Assembly: GCA_001045525.1 (NCBI GenBank)
Contig: LDWW01000017.1
Coordinates: forward strand, 24,990-88,989
DNA from: Chitinispirillum alkaliphilum
GTDB lineage: Bacteria > Fibrobacterota > Chitinivibrionia > Chitinivibrionales > Chitinispirillaceae
Length of the DNA stretch: 64,000 nt
Reading direction: 5' to 3'
Shown: piece by piece, positions 35,821 through 45,379 of the stretch
Position numbering within the stretch: position 1 is the stretch's first letter
Layout of the letters: every line of letters begins with the position of its first letter
Notes under the pieces: model-generated
What the model saw: the letters and a program-made list of their open reading frames with translations, nothing else
What the model was told of the DNA's origin: nothing
Databases searched by the model: none
Translations under genes and position numbers: made by a program

Positions 35821-36681
35821 TTAAATACTTATCCGGCAGCCTATTGCGATACACCTTGAATCGTATCCGTGCCCCAATTGTTCAGTCTTAACTATTGGAA
35901 AAGGGTATTTTTGGGTAGATTTCAGGAAAAACTCATCTGTTTGACGGGTGGTGCACTCTGATTGAAGCTGGGTGAATGTGCCTAAAATTAACCCCGCACA
36001 TTGCTGAAAGATACCCATCTGTTCGAGTTGAGCAAGGGAAGAAGCGATTCTGCTCATTCCTCCACTATTGCTCTCCAAAAAGATAAGTTTATTCAATGGT
36101 GATGGGAAAAAAGGCGTCCCCGCAAGCTTGAGAAAGCAACGAATGTTTCCTCCAATCACACAGCCCTTCATAGATGTCCCGCGTAAGTATCTGTAATCAA
36201 ACTGAAACAAGCTGGTTTTACCCTTAAGGAAAGTGTCGATAAACCCTTTTTTCTGATTACCGGATTTGTCCAGAATGAGATGTCGCAACTGATAATGGAA
36301 AGTCGTTAATCCCATGCGTGAGTAAAGAGCATTCAGCAACACTGTAAGATCACTGTATCCAAAGAATGGTTTAGGATTGGAGGAAAAAGTATCTGTATCG
36401 AGATGATTTAGAATTTGATTTGCAGAATCTCCACCAGAGATGTCAAAAATAGCCTTAACCGAATCGTTTTTGAACATATTGTGTAACTGATTTGCTCTTT
36501 CCACCGGTGTGCCGCTAAAGGGGCCCAATCTCCGAAACAGAGTTGAAGCGACTTCTGTTTGCAGACTCATATCACCCAAAACGGTAACTAAATCATCAAC
36601 TATAGAGCTACCGGAAGGCCCAAGTCCATCCGAGCATGATATGAGACCAACTTTGTCCCCTTTTTTCAGTGCATAATTCAA
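35821..36681 (-). CDS. LD-carboxypeptidase (murein tetrapeptide carboxypeptidase, S66 family)
   Basis: 286 residues. FFGYSDLTVLLNALYSRMGL holds the nucleophilic Ser, LIFLESNSGGMSRIASSL the catalytic Glu and TEQLGHGYDSRCIAIG the His of the S66 triad. These cytoplasmic enzymes cleave the terminal D-Ala from murein tetrapeptides during cell-wall recycling; MccF-type immunity proteins share the fold. No ATG is available: translation probably starts at TTG 36681, with GGAGGA nine bases upstream. It is a single gene on minus with a 728-bp gap to argF. Confidence 0.87.
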   Translation of the reverse strand: MNYALKKGDKVGLISCSDGLGPSGSSIVDDLVTVLGDMSLQTEVASTLFRRLGPFSGTPVERANQLHNMFKNDSVKAIFDISGGDSANQILNHLDTDTFSSNPKPFFGYSDLTVLLNALYSRMGLTTFHYQLRHLILDKSGNQKKGFIDTFLKGKTSLFQFDYRYLRGTSMKGCVIGGNIRCFLKLAGTPFFPSPLNKLIFLESNSGGMSRIASSLAQLEQMGIFQQCAGLILGTFTQLQSECTTRQTDEFFLKSTQKYPFPIVKTEQLGHGYDSRCIAIGCRISI

Positions 36682-37409
36682 CTTTGAATATCCTCCGTAA
36701 ATTTACGCATACTGCTGTTTCAGGCTGTTCCAGGATTTTGCACAGTAAATTTCACCTCTAAAAAGGTTATCTGGCGAGATCATATAAGATATTCTATTCT
36801 TGCCCCAAAACCCAAGCGAATCAACAGATAAAGCTTCAGAGAGTTAACCAGAAGCTCTAATTACAAAAGAAAGACTCTGATAACCTCTTCGTTTTAACTC
36901 CAGGTTTAGAGATACGAAGAACCGTATCTGATCGATCTCTCCTTGTTCAATAAATTCATACTGCCGTTTGTGACAGATTTTTCAGACGCAATTGCAAACC
37001 AAGCGAAGCTGCTCTCAAATCCTTCCCCAGTTACCCGCAGGACCAAAACTCTGTTTGGCACCGGTTAGCCTTATTTACATTATCCAAAATCACACAGATC
37101 CCCGGATTGGTAGTTCAGCTATCAGATACACACCAAAAGGATTATATTCGGATTTGCAGAAATTAACCGGAATCTTTTTTCAATACATATGGCTGCAAGT
37201 CGAAATATGTATAAAAAGGGGCATTGAAAGGGTTCTGCGATCTTTCTTAAAGCGATTAAATTGATGTAGTTTGTACGTGATATATGTTTTTCTGTTTTCA
37301 AAGAAGGTTAAAGAGCTATTTAAATTTGCTAATGTATGGTGTATATCATTTATTTTGTTTAAATTATAATAATAGAAACAATTCATTTAAAAAAACAGAT
37401 TCTATACTC
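36682..37409. other. Long divergent intergenic region upstream of argF
   Basis: 728 bp between ldcA-like (minus) and argF (plus). One 90-codon plus frame (36992-37264) has random composition and no ribosome site and is not called. A consensus -10 element TATAAT lies at 37365-37370, 40 bases before the argF ATG, in a very AT-rich stretch, but no good -35 is correctly spaced. No ARG-box pair, riboswitch-like structure or structured RNA was identified by eye. The length leaves room for a small RNA or regulatory leader. Confidence 0.4.
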
Positions 37410-38357
37410 ATGAACGATGTGACAAAAGACCTGCTTACACTGTTTGATTATACAACAGATGAAATCGTTAAAATAGTCAAACTTGCTAAAGATCTTAAAG
37501 ACCGACGTGGTAAGGAGAATGAGCCTACCGTTTTCTCTGGAAAATCAGGTGTACTGATTTTCGAAAAGCCATCCCTGCGTACAAGAATAACTTTCGAAAC
37601 AGCCATCAATGAACTTGGGGGCCACTCAGTCAATCTGGCCAGTGAGATGGTCGGTATGGGCAAAAGGGAGAGCGTTGAAGATGTTGCAAGAAATCTCGAT
37701 CGGATAGTTCATCTTATAATAGCAAGAACTTTTAAGCATGAAACCATCGAGCAGCTTGCAAAATACAGCTCGATTCCTGTTATCAATGCGCTGAGTGACC
37801 TTTACCACCCCTGTCAGGCACTTGCGTTTGCACTGAGTGTATATGAACGCCTCTCATTTGATGAAAAACTGAATGTAGTTTTTGTAGGTGACGGCAACAA
37901 TGTGTGTAATTCTCTCATGGCAGTGAGCTCAAAGCTTGGTTACAATTTTACCATTGCGTGCCCCAGAGGATATGAACCCGATAATTCTGTGCAGAAAAGG
38001 GCTCAGGAAGTTGCCCGCCAGACGGGTGGTTCAGTTACAATCACCAATGATCTTTTCCCTGCAGTTAGCCGCGCGGATGTAATCTACACAGATGTATGGA
38101 CAAGCATGGGCCAGGAAGCAGAATCAGAAAAACGCAGGTCAGATTTCAAGGATTATCAGATAAATATGGATATTATATCCAAAGCGCCAGGGGATGTGCT
38201 TGTAACCCACTGTCTCCCAGCACACAGAGGTGAGGAGATTACCAGCGAAGTGTTGGATTCAGGGCATAGCATGGCCTTTGACGAAGCGGAAAACCGGCTT
38301 CACGCGCAAAAAGCAGTTATAGTTCATCTATTTTCAAAAGAGAATCAGCATGAGTGA
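37410..38357 (+). CDS. argF: Ornithine carbamoyltransferase
   Basis: 315 residues. EKPSLRTRITFE binds carbamoyl phosphate, YHPCQALADF-type DLYHPCQALAFALS and DVWTSMGQEAE are family motifs, and THCLPAHRGEEIT holds the ornithine-site Cys. It makes citrulline for arginine synthesis. The ATG at 37410 begins at the usual N-terminus; the frame is open further upstream but that extension is unlike any OTCase. No clear ribosome site is seen. It overlaps the next gene by 8 bp, linking arginine synthesis to the KaiC-like module in one transcript. Confidence 0.95.
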   Translation: MNDVTKDLLTLFDYTTDEIVKIVKLAKDLKDRRGKENEPTVFSGKSGVLIFEKPSLRTRITFETAINELGGHSVNLASEMVGMGKRESVEDVARNLDRIVHLIIARTFKHETIEQLAKYSSIPVINALSDLYHPCQALAFALSVYERLSFDEKLNVVFVGDGNNVCNSLMAVSSKLGYNFTIACPRGYEPDNSVQKRAQEVARQTGGSVTITNDLFPAVSRADVIYTDVWTSMGQEAESEKRRSDFKDYQINMDIISKAPGDVLVTHCLPAHRGEEITSEVLDSGHSMAFDEAENRLHAQKAVIVHLFSKENQHE

Positions 38358-39120
38358 CACAAGAGTTTCATTTGGTATCAAGTCTTTAGACGGCATGATC
38401 CGCGGCGGACTTCTTGAAGGCTCAGCCAACCTTCTTGAGGGTGCTCCCGGCACAGGAAAAACAACCATGGCTATGCAGTATATCTATAACGGCATAACCA
38501 TGTTTGATGAGCCTGGTCTAATTATCACCTTTGAGGAGTTTCCCCAGCAGTATTATCACGATGCGCTTCAGTTTGGGTGGGATTTTAAAAAGTTGGAAAA
38601 AGAGGGCAAACTTAAATTGGTTTTCTCAAACCCGCAGACCACCCTTGAAGAGTTTGAGATGATAGATGGGGAATTTGTAAAAATCATTGAAGAGATGGGG
38701 ATAAAGCGGGTGGTTATCGACAGCATGACCCATTTTGAAACCCTCACCAAAGATGAACATGAGCAGCGCGAAATTGAGCGAAGGTTTATCAATGCGCTGA
38801 AACGGGAAGGGGTTACAAGTATTCTGTTAAGAGAAAACAACAACCTTCTCGGTCAGGTATCACACGTTACAAGTAAAATCCCCTTTATAGTGGACACTTA
38901 TGTAGTTTTAAGGTATGTGGAGATAGACAGTGCAATCGAAAAAGCACTCTGTTTTCTGAAGATGAGAGGGAGCGATCACCATAAGGATATCCGCTGTTTT
39001 CGTATCACTTCCAAAGGGATCGAGGTGGAGAGCAAATTCAGCGGCAGAGAAGGTATACTGAGCGGATTTACCCACTCTACCCCTCAGGAAGCTTTTGTCA
39101 ATGTGTTCGGGAAGAAATAA
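38350..39120 (+). CDS. KaiC-like single-domain RecA-family ATPase
   Basis: 256 residues. GIKSLDGMIRGGLLEGSANL is the KaiC/RadA entry, GAPGTGKTTMAMQYIYNG the Walker A, and IKRVVIDSMTHFETL the Walker B with Asp; LGQVSHVTSKIPFIVDTYVV follows the RecA-core order. Only one KaiC domain is present, against two in cyanobacterial KaiC. Such single-domain proteins are usually partners of two-component proteins in archaea and some bacteria. The ATG overlaps the argF stop; the next gene starts within the stop codon (TAATG). Two membrane proteins and two receivers follow, arguing for a signalling role rather than recombination. Confidence 0.85.
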   Translation: MSDTRVSFGIKSLDGMIRGGLLEGSANLLEGAPGTGKTTMAMQYIYNGITMFDEPGLIITFEEFPQQYYHDALQFGWDFKKLEKEGKLKLVFSNPQTTLEEFEMIDGEFVKIIEEMGIKRVVIDSMTHFETLTKDEHEQREIERRFINALKREGVTSILLRENNNLLGQVSHVTSKIPFIVDTYVVLRYVEIDSAIEKALCFLKMRGSDHHKDIRCFRITSKGIEVESKFSGREGILSGFTHSTPQEAFVNVFGKK

Positions 39121-39431
39121 TGTATCATTTCACGCTATCAGCAGCAGAAAAGATTCTGCTCTCAGGCTATGTTTTTTTCTTTATGGGATTAAACGGGACC
39201 GCCTTTTTGATTTCATCTTTTTACAGACGCAAATTCGATCAATCCTCCCCCAGCATAAGCTTCCTGCTTTCGCTTGCACTCTCAGCGCTTTTTCTTATTT
39301 CCATCGTAAGCGGGCTGTTAACAGATCCGCTCTGGCGGATTGTTTCCATCCTATCCCTGCTTGGCAGCGCAATATCTTCGGCTATAAGCATGATAGGCCT
39401 CTATTTTATCATGAGAAGCATACGGAAGTGA
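39120..39431 (+). CDS. Small three-helix membrane protein of the KaiC-like module
   Basis: 103 residues with three predicted membrane helices (ILLSGYVFFFMGLNGTAFLI, FLLSLALSALFLISIVSGLL, IVSILSLLGSAISSAISMIG) and short charged loops; the end MRSIRK is basic, placing it in the cytoplasm. No domain recognised. Its start is overlapped by one base with the KaiC-like gene. It is probably a membrane anchor or sensor for the ATPase. Confidence 0.7.
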   Translation: MYHFTLSAAEKILLSGYVFFFMGLNGTAFLISSFYRRKFDQSSPSISFLLSLALSALFLISIVSGLLTDPLWRIVSILSLLGSAISSAISMIGLYFIMRSIRK

Positions 39432-39437
39432 GAGAAA

Positions 39438-39734
39438 ATGGTACAAACTCTTATACTCTTTGATATCAGCGCAATTATCGTAATGCTGGTGCTTGCGTAT
39501 CTGAGCAGAAGACTGGGTGAGGCTCTGAAAATAAAACCATACTATAAATTTTTGAACATAACAGCTCTGAGTCTGGCTGTGACAGCGACACTCGACATTA
39601 TCACCACTACCAATGACATGACAATATTCTCTTTTCCTTTTTCGATGCTGCTTAGGTGTAGTGCAGCATTTGTGGCATTAATTGTGGTAACAAAATACTG
39701 GAAATGGCTTTTTGCAGAATTTTTCAAAAAATAA
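39438..39734 (+). CDS. Second small membrane protein of the KaiC-like module
   Basis: 98 residues, three hydrophobic segments (LILFDISAIIVMLVLAYLS, FLNITALSLAVTATLDII, SMLLRCSAAFVALIVVTKYW) separated by RRLGEALKIKPYYK. No known family. It lies six bases behind the previous small membrane protein and 21 bases before the first receiver. The two may form a heteromeric membrane platform. GAGAGAAA precedes the ATG. Confidence 0.7.
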   Translation: MVQTLILFDISAIIVMLVLAYLSRRLGEALKIKPYYKFLNITALSLAVTATLDIITTTNDMTIFSFPFSMLLRCSAAFVALIVVTKYWKWLFAEFFKK

Positions 39735-39755
39735 GGTATAGAGGTATTCTGAAAA

Positions 39756-40133
39756 ATGAGACACAGGGTATTAGTAATTGAAGATGATAAGGATATTGCC
39801 GACCTTATTACTCTTGTTCTTGAAAGCGCTGAATTTGAGGTGAAAGCAGTGCTCGATCCGGAAAGAGCGTATGATACAGCAAAGGAATACAAACCGGATG
39901 TAATTTTTCTTGATCTTCTGATGCCTAAAATGGATGGTTGGACCGTATTCAAAATTATACGCAGGGATGTGATGTTCTCTGAGGTGCCTATTGCTATTCT
40001 AACGGCCAAATCTCAGCAGTTTGATGAAATGATCGGACTTCACATCATGAACGCAGATGCATACATTACAAAACCATTCGGGAAACAGGAACTTATTGAT
40101 AAAACTTATGAGCTCATTAAAGAAAAAAAATAA
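39756..40133 (+). CDS. CheY-like response regulator receiver
   Basis: 125 residues, a single receiver domain. VLVIEDDKDIADLI gives the acidic pair, DVIFLDLLMPKMDGWTVFK the phospho-acceptor Asp, AILTAKSQQ the Thr/Ser site and ADAYITKPFGKQEL the conserved Lys. There is no output domain, so it should act through protein contacts, plausibly with the KaiC-like ATPase upstream. Its 3' end overlaps the next receiver gene by 26 bp. Confidence 0.9.
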   Translation: MRHRVLVIEDDKDIADLITLVLESAEFEVKAVLDPERAYDTAKEYKPDVIFLDLLMPKMDGWTVFKIIRRDVMFSEVPIAILTAKSQQFDEMIGLHIMNADAYITKPFGKQELIDKTYELIKEKK

Positions 40134-40530
40134 GCGTATACTGATAGTCGATGATGAGGCTGATGTTCTCGATTTTCTCAAACTTTACCTGGAATCTCTG
40201 GGTTGGGAGATAATTACAGTAACCAGCACTGAGAAAGCTTTCGAAGAGCTTGAAAAACAGCCTTTTTTCCTCATACTAACCGATATTGCCATGCCTGAGA
40301 TGGATGGGTATGAATTTATCAGCAAGATAAAGGAAAAGCAGATCCCATCTCAAATGGCACTGATGACAGGGTTTGGTTACAATCCCAAGCACACACTTGT
40401 GAAAATTTATAAAACCATTCGCTATCCCTGTCTGTTCAAACCATTCAACAGGGCAAAAGTTGCTGAAACGGTACAGAATGCATGGGATACCTATCACCAG
40501 GATATCTTACAATCGGAATCACAAAATTAA
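40108..40530 (+). CDS. Second CheY-like response regulator receiver
   Basis: 140 residues. RILIVDDEADVLDFLKLYL, FLILTDIAMPEMDGYEFISK, LMTGFGYNP and YPCLFKPFNRAKVAE are the receiver motifs with acceptor Asp and Lys intact. The start is the ATG at 40108, inside the previous gene, since upstream codons are out of family pattern. The overlap of 26 bp implies coupling. No effector domain and no histidine kinase gene are nearby, so the kinase must be encoded elsewhere. Confidence 0.88.
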   Translation: MSSLKKKNKRILIVDDEADVLDFLKLYLESLGWEIITVTSTEKAFEELEKQPFFLILTDIAMPEMDGYEFISKIKEKQIPSQMALMTGFGYNPKHTLVKIYKTIRYPCLFKPFNRAKVAETVQNAWDTYHQDILQSESQN

Positions 40531-40548
40531 GATCATATCCAAAAACGT

Positions 40549-43374
40549 ATGCGCAATATCGAAATCAAAGGTGCGCGGGTCCATAACTTAAAAAATCTCG
40601 ATGTTATCATCCCGCGCAACAGCTTCACCGTTATTACAGGACTTTCCGGTTCAGGCAAATCTTCACTGGCCTTTGATACTCTTTATTCAGAAAGCCAGCG
40701 CAGATATGTAGAATCCCTCTCCTCCTACGCCCGGCAGTTCCTTGGGTTGATGGAAAAACCTGATGTTGACAGCATAGACGGTCTCTCACCCGCTATCGCA
40801 ATTGAGCAGAAAACCTCAAGCCACAACCCCCGTTCAACGGTTGGAACCAATACCGAGATTCATGATTACCTGAGAGTTCTTTTTGCACGTCTTGGTACCC
40901 CTACCTGCTATAAATGCGGCAAAATAATTGAAAGCCAGACTGTTCAGGAAATCACCGACAAGGTAGAGCTGATTGAGCAGGGTACGCGGTTTCAGATACT
41001 TTCCCCAGCTGTAAAGGAGCGAAAAGGCTCTCACAGGGACCTCTTTGATCAGCTCCAGAAAGAGGGATACGTAAGAGTACGGGTGGATGGAGAGGTTTTT
41101 TCACTTGATGAGGAGTTTGAAATTGATCAAAGCCGCAAACACTCCGTAGAAGTAGTTGTGGACCGGCTCATTGCATCGGGGGAAAAAAGCGACAGATTAA
41201 CAGAGTCGATCGAAACCGCCCTTAAAATAAGCGTTGATGGCACCATTATAATCGATATTATCGGTGGGGAGCCTATACTCTTCTCAGAACGCATGGCTTG
41301 TCCTGTATGTGGAATTAACTATGATGAAATCACCCCCCGTATGTTCTCTTTCAACAGCCCTTTTGGTGCGTGTGATGAGTGTCACGGGCTTGGGTTTATC
41401 ATGGAAATCGATCCCGAACTTGTTGTCCCGGATCAATCAAAATCACTTTCTCAGGGAGCCATAATCCCCTGGAATGGGGCAAATACCGAGGGAAGCTGGA
41501 ATAATCAGATATTCCTATCGGTATGTAAACATTTTAAAATCCCAATGGATAAGCCATTCAAATCTCTGTCAAAGAAACATAAAGAGATACTTCTCAAAGG
41601 TGCGGGAGATGAAAGAATCCCGATTCAGTACAAGGCCAAAGACGGGGAGAGCCAGGCTAAACTGAAAAAAAAATTCGAGGGTGTTATTCCTAATCTTCTG
41701 CGCAGATATAGGGAAACTTCATCTATCGATATCCGACGCTGGATCGAGCAGTATATGAGCCGAAAAAAATGTCCGGAATGCATAGGTACCCGATTCAAAA
41801 AACAAACACTCTCCATACTTATCGATAACAAAAGCATTGCGGACCTGTCTGCGATGTCAATCGAAAATCTAAGTCTGTTTTTCAAAAATTATACCTCATC
41901 AGTTCATAATGAGAAGATTTCCGGACCGATTCTGAGGGAAATAAATCAGAGGCTGAGATTCCTTCTTGATGTGGGGCTTGGATACCTGAGCCTCGACCGA
42001 ACAGCCTCAACTCTTTCAGGCGGAGAATCACAGCGAATTCGTCTGGCCACACAGATAGGTTCAGGATTAACCGGTGTTCTTTACATATTAGATGAGCCGA
42101 GCATTGGTCTGCACCCAAGGGACAATGACAGACTTCTCTCCACCCTCACTTCTCTTCGGGATCTGGAAAACACAGTTGTGGTCATAGAGCATGACCTGGA
42201 AACTATCCGCAAAGCAGACTACCTTATTGACATAGGACCCGGTGCAGGAGTTCACGGTGGCAGTGTTGTAGCCTGTGGGACTCCAGCAGAAGTAGCAGAT
42301 AACAAATCTTCCCCAACGGGATTATACCTCTCTGAGAGTAAAAGTATCCCCATGCCTGCCAACAGACGTAAAGGAAGCAACAAACATATCGAAATTAAGG
42401 GAGCAAGCGGGCACAATCTGAAAAGCCTCGATGTACGGTTCCCGCTGGGAATGCTTCTTTGTATCACGGGTGTTTCGGGATCGGGCAAAAGCTCACTTGT
42501 AAATCAGACGCTTTACCCTGCACTGGCGAAGAAGATATACAGGTCAAAAACTGCACCGCTGCCTCATAAATCAATAAGGGGGCTTGAACATATTGACAAG
42601 GTTATCGATATTGACCAATCCCCTATTGGGAAAACTCCCCGGTCTAACCCTGCAACATACACCAAAATTTTTGACCCAATCAGAAATCTCTACGCAATGC
42701 TTCCTGAGAGCAAAGTCAGAGGTTACACTCCGGGACGTTTCAGCTTTAATCTTAAGGGCGGCAGATGCGAAAACTGTGAAGGGGACGGTGAGCTTAAAAT
42801 CGAGATGCATTTTCTCCCTGATGTCTATGTGCAATGTGAAATTTGTAAGGGAAAGCGTTACAATCGGGAAACTCTTGAAGTAAAATACAAAGGTAAATCG
42901 ATCTCTGATGTACTGGAGATGACAGTTGATGAAGCGCTGCATTTTTTCAATAAACACCCCGCAATAAAACACAGGCTTATGGTGCTGTCTCAGGTCGGCC
43001 TTGGATACATTCGTCTTGGACAACCTGCAAACACCCTCTCCGGCGGAGAAGCTCAGAGAATAAAGCTTGCAAGCGAGCTGGCGAAAAAAGGTACCGGCAA
43101 TACTGTTTATATACTCGATGAACCGACCACCGGACTTCATTTCGATGACATTCTTATGTTGATGAGTGTCGTTCTGGATTTGGTAGAAAAGGGTAACTCG
43201 GTTATTGTAATCGAACACAATCTCGATGTGATCAAGTGTGCAGATTTCATAATTGATCTTGGCCCGGATGGTGGAGAACGGGGTGGAAAAATAGTTGCCC
43301 AGGGCACACCGGAAGAACTTGCCACAAACAGTGATTCGGCTACCGGAGCCTACCTCAAATCATATCTTCACTGA
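40549..43374 (+). CDS. uvrA: Excinuclease ABC subunit A
   Basis: 941 residues, normal length. Two ABC ATPase halves: [18 protein letters not shown] with signature [19 protein letters not shown], and [20 protein letters not shown] with [19 protein letters not shown]. The zinc modules [18 protein letters not shown] and [23 protein letters not shown] are present, as is the UvrB-binding region near residue 130-250. It recognises bulky lesions in nucleotide excision repair. It starts 18 bp behind the second receiver and may share its transcript. uvrB and uvrC are not in the window. Confidence 0.97.
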   Translation: MRNIEIKGARVHNLKNLDVIIPRNSFTVITGLSGSGKSSLAFDTLYSESQRRYVESLSSYARQFLGLMEKPDVDSIDGLSPAIAIEQKTSSHNPRSTVGTNTEIHDYLRVLFARLGTPTCYKCGKIIESQTVQEITDKVELIEQGTRFQILSPAVKERKGSHRDLFDQLQKEGYVRVRVDGEVFSLDEEFEIDQSRKHSVEVVVDRLIASGEKSDRLTESIETALKISVDGTIIIDIIGGEPILFSERMACPVCGINYDEITPRMFSFNSPFGACDECHGLGFIMEIDPELVVPDQSKSLSQGAIIPWNGANTEGSWNNQIFLSVCKHFKIPMDKPFKSLSKKHKEILLKGAGDERIPIQYKAKDGESQAKLKKKFEGVIPNLLRRYRETSSIDIRRWIEQYMSRKKCPECIGTRFKKQTLSILIDNKSIADLSAMSIENLSLFFKNYTSSVHNEKISGPILREINQRLRFLLDVGLGYLSLDRTASTLSGGESQRIRLATQIGSGLTGVLYILDEPSIGLHPRDNDRLLSTLTSLRDLENTVVVIEHDLETIRKADYLIDIGPGAGVHGGSVVACGTPAEVADNKSSPTGLYLSESKSIPMPANRRKGSNKHIEIKGASGHNLKSLDVRFPLGMLLCITGVSGSGKSSLVNQTLYPALAKKIYRSKTAPLPHKSIRGLEHIDKVIDIDQSPIGKTPRSNPATYTKIFDPIRNLYAMLPESKVRGYTPGRFSFNLKGGRCENCEGDGELKIEMHFLPDVYVQCEICKGKRYNRETLEVKYKGKSISDVLEMTVDEALHFFNKHPAIKHRLMVLSQVGLGYIRLGQPANTLSGGEAQRIKLASELAKKGTGNTVYILDEPTTGLHFDDILMLMSVVLDLVEKGNSVIVIEHNLDVIKCADFIIDLGPDGGERGGKIVAQGTPEELATNSDSATGAYLKSYLH

Positions 43375-43415
43375 TTTATCTGCAGTAAAACCCAAGCTTA
43401 ACTTCTTTTGCAGAG

Positions 43416-43441
43416 AGGGGGGCAATTAATTCCCCCTTTAG
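43416..43441 (+). terminator. Possible weak terminator after uvrA
   Basis: A G5/C5 stem encloses CAATTAATT and is followed by only a short T-stretch (TTTA). Position, 40 bp past the uvrA stop and 100 bp before adk, is appropriate. The poor T-run makes it a candidate only. Confidence 0.35.
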
Positions 43442-43547
43442 GCATTCAAAACTACTATTTTAAAAGATTAACCAGGCGGTTTTTATCCGTAAATGTTAAT
43501 GGGTAAGTTCAAATGGAGTTAATTTCACTTATAATAAGGAGGCTTTG

Positions 43548-44120
43548 ATGTCAGGAAAAAACGTTATTCTCTTCGGCCCTCCGGGTGCAGGAAAAGGCAC
43601 TCAGGCAGTACGTCTTCGGGATCTTCTCAATGTTCCACACATCTCTACCGGTGATATGTTCCGGTATCACATCAAAAATGATACTGAACTGGGCCGCACT
43701 GCCAAAGAATATTCAAACAGTGGCCGGCTCGTTCCCGATGAAGTTACAATCGCTATGGTCAAAGAACGTCTCAGTCAGCAGGATGTCAAGGAAGGATTTC
43801 TTCTCGATGGTTTTCCAAGAAGTGTTCCCCAGGCAGAAGCACTGGATACTATCATTCAGGAGCTTGGTTTGAAACTTGACCATGTAATAAACATCAGCGT
43901 TGCTGATGAGGAGGTCAAAACCCGCCTGGCCAAACGCGCCGAAATCGAAGGACGTGCAGATGATGCCGATCCTGCTGTTATACAAAACAGAATTGACACA
44001 TACAAAAACCAAAGCGAGCCATGCCTTACCTATTACGAGCCAAAAGGTATTGTCCGCAATATCGATGGTATCGGTTCTATAGAAGAGATTTTCGAGAGAA
44101 TAAAGAAGGTATTTGAATAG
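43548..44120 (+). CDS. adk: Adenylate kinase, short form
   Basis: 190 residues. ILFGPPGAGKGTQAVRL is the P-loop, HISTGDMFRYHIKN and FLLDGFPRSVPQAEALD the AMP-binding and lid-proximal motifs. Between KTRLAKRAEIEGRADD and the final helices the LID is the short version without the zinc-finger insert seen in Gram-positive enzymes. It interconverts ATP+AMP and 2 ADP. AAGGAGG at 43537-43543 selects the ATG at 43548 rather than the TTG just before it. Confidence 0.95.
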   Translation: MSGKNVILFGPPGAGKGTQAVRLRDLLNVPHISTGDMFRYHIKNDTELGRTAKEYSNSGRLVPDEVTIAMVKERLSQQDVKEGFLLDGFPRSVPQAEALDTIIQELGLKLDHVINISVADEEVKTRLAKRAEIEGRADDADPAVIQNRIDTYKNQSEPCLTYYEPKGIVRNIDGIGSIEEIFERIKKVFE

Positions 44121-44135
44121 GGTACGATCCGGGAG

Positions 44136-44173
44136 AAGCAGTGATCAGCACCAGTACCGATCACTGCTTTTTT
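44136..44173 (+). terminator. Intrinsic terminator after adk
   Basis: AAGCAGTGATC and GATCACTGCTT form an 11-bp perfect stem with a 12-base loop, followed by a T-run (TTTTTTT) on plus. It ends the plus-strand adk transcript and abuts the stop of the convergent glycosyltransferase gene. Confidence 0.85.
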
Positions 44174-45310
44174 TCATTTCACCTTGCGGGAAAATTTCTG
44201 GTCTTTCCAGTCGAAACGGCCAAACACCCCTGAGAAAACCGCTGTCAGTACTAACGGAAGTTGTATAAGTGAAGCGGGAAGAATATATCTGCGCAGCTCA
44301 TCCTTGCGGAATATTCGAATACCTGGAACAAGCAAAATTGCCTCACCCGTTATCTTTAACCCCAGCATACTTAACGCTACTGGAAAATATGCCCTGTCAA
44401 AAAGGCTCAGAATCAGTGACATAAATGCAGCACCGTAAAACAAAAATACAGAGGAGAGTAAAATCACCTGAGGCGCACAGTAGTGTACCGTTTTTGAACC
44501 CCAGCGTTTTCTCTGCTCGAAGACCTCTTTAAGTGTGGGGGTTGCCTTTGTTTTCACTGCTCCCCTGGGATCTGCCATAAAGGAGACCACCCATTTTCTA
44601 CTTTTCCATATACGCTGAAGTAACAGATCGTCATCCCCGGAAACCACACCACAGGCTTTATCCCCGTAACCACAGGATAAAAATGCGGTCCTGCGAAAAG
44701 CGAAATTATTGGCATTGGAGTTTATGGGAACACCGGCTCCGATAGCTGCAGCTGCCACAACACCGTGAGACAGGAAATCTATAGCCTGCAGTCCGAAGAA
44801 AGTTTTGTTCATCAGAGGGTCTGAAGAATAACAGGTAATACCCTGAACTAATCCTGTGTTTTCAGAAAAATACCTGTCAATCGTATCGAGCCAGCCAGAA
44901 GGAACCACACAGTCCGCATCGGTGAAAACTATTATTTCCTTATCCGCCACCTCAACCCCCTTTTGCACCGCGTACTTCTTGGGTGAGAGACCCGGGGGTG
45001 TTTCTTTGACTTCTACCAATTTTACATTGTGATACATCTGAGTCAGATTTTTTACAATTGCACCAGTGTTATCTGTAGAACGATCATTTACAACAATCAC
45101 TTCAAAACGGTCAGTATCAACATTCTGGTTCAATACAGATGAGAGACACCGGGCAATGTTTTTCTCCTCATTTCTGGCAGCGATAACTACAGAAAAGTTA
45201 TGCCCCCCTTTTTCCCCAGGTGTTTTGAGCTTCATCAACCCATTCTTTAGAAACAGTATGACTGCCGAGTAGAGAAGAGCGGGGAGGAAAATCAACCACA
45301 CCATTATCAT
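44174..45310 (-). CDS. Membrane-associated family 2 glycosyltransferase
   Basis: 378 residues. An N-terminal membrane segment (VWLIFLPALLYSAVILFL) precedes the GT-A domain: FSVVIAARNEEKNIARCLSS, VIVVNDRSTDNTGAIV, IIVFTDADCVVPSGWLD (DxD) and VSGDDDLLLQRIWKSRKWVV; EQRKRWGSKT matches the QxxRW motif of processive or lipid-modifying enzymes. Three or four C-terminal membrane helices follow. The overall layout resembles CrtQ-like and hopene/carotenoid-associated transferases. Acceptor unknown. ATG at 45310. It is separate from the main polysaccharide cluster. Confidence 0.87.
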   Translation of the reverse strand: MIMVWLIFLPALLYSAVILFLKNGLMKLKTPGEKGGHNFSVVIAARNEEKNIARCLSSVLNQNVDTDRFEVIVVNDRSTDNTGAIVKNLTQMYHNVKLVEVKETPPGLSPKKYAVQKGVEVADKEIIVFTDADCVVPSGWLDTIDRYFSENTGLVQGITCYSSDPLMNKTFFGLQAIDFLSHGVVAAAAIGAGVPINSNANNFAFRRTAFLSCGYGDKACGVVSGDDDLLLQRIWKSRKWVVSFMADPRGAVKTKATPTLKEVFEQRKRWGSKTVHYCAPQVILLSSVFLFYGAAFMSLILSLFDRAYFPVALSMLGLKITGEAILLVPGIRIFRKDELRRYILPASLIQLPLVLTAVFSGVFGRFDWKDQKFSRKVK

Positions 45311-45379
45311 TGTATCACCCGCATAGAATCGGTGGAACAGAATGTATACACAGCTGAAGAAAATTTGTCCATACTCAGA

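Noticed and set aside
36992..37264. 90-codon plus-strand frame in the gap before argF
   Set aside because: Random composition, no ribosome site, no recognisable motif.
42571..43218. Long open frame opposite uvrA
   Set aside because: Antisense shadow of a highly conserved gene; its codons are dictated by uvrA.
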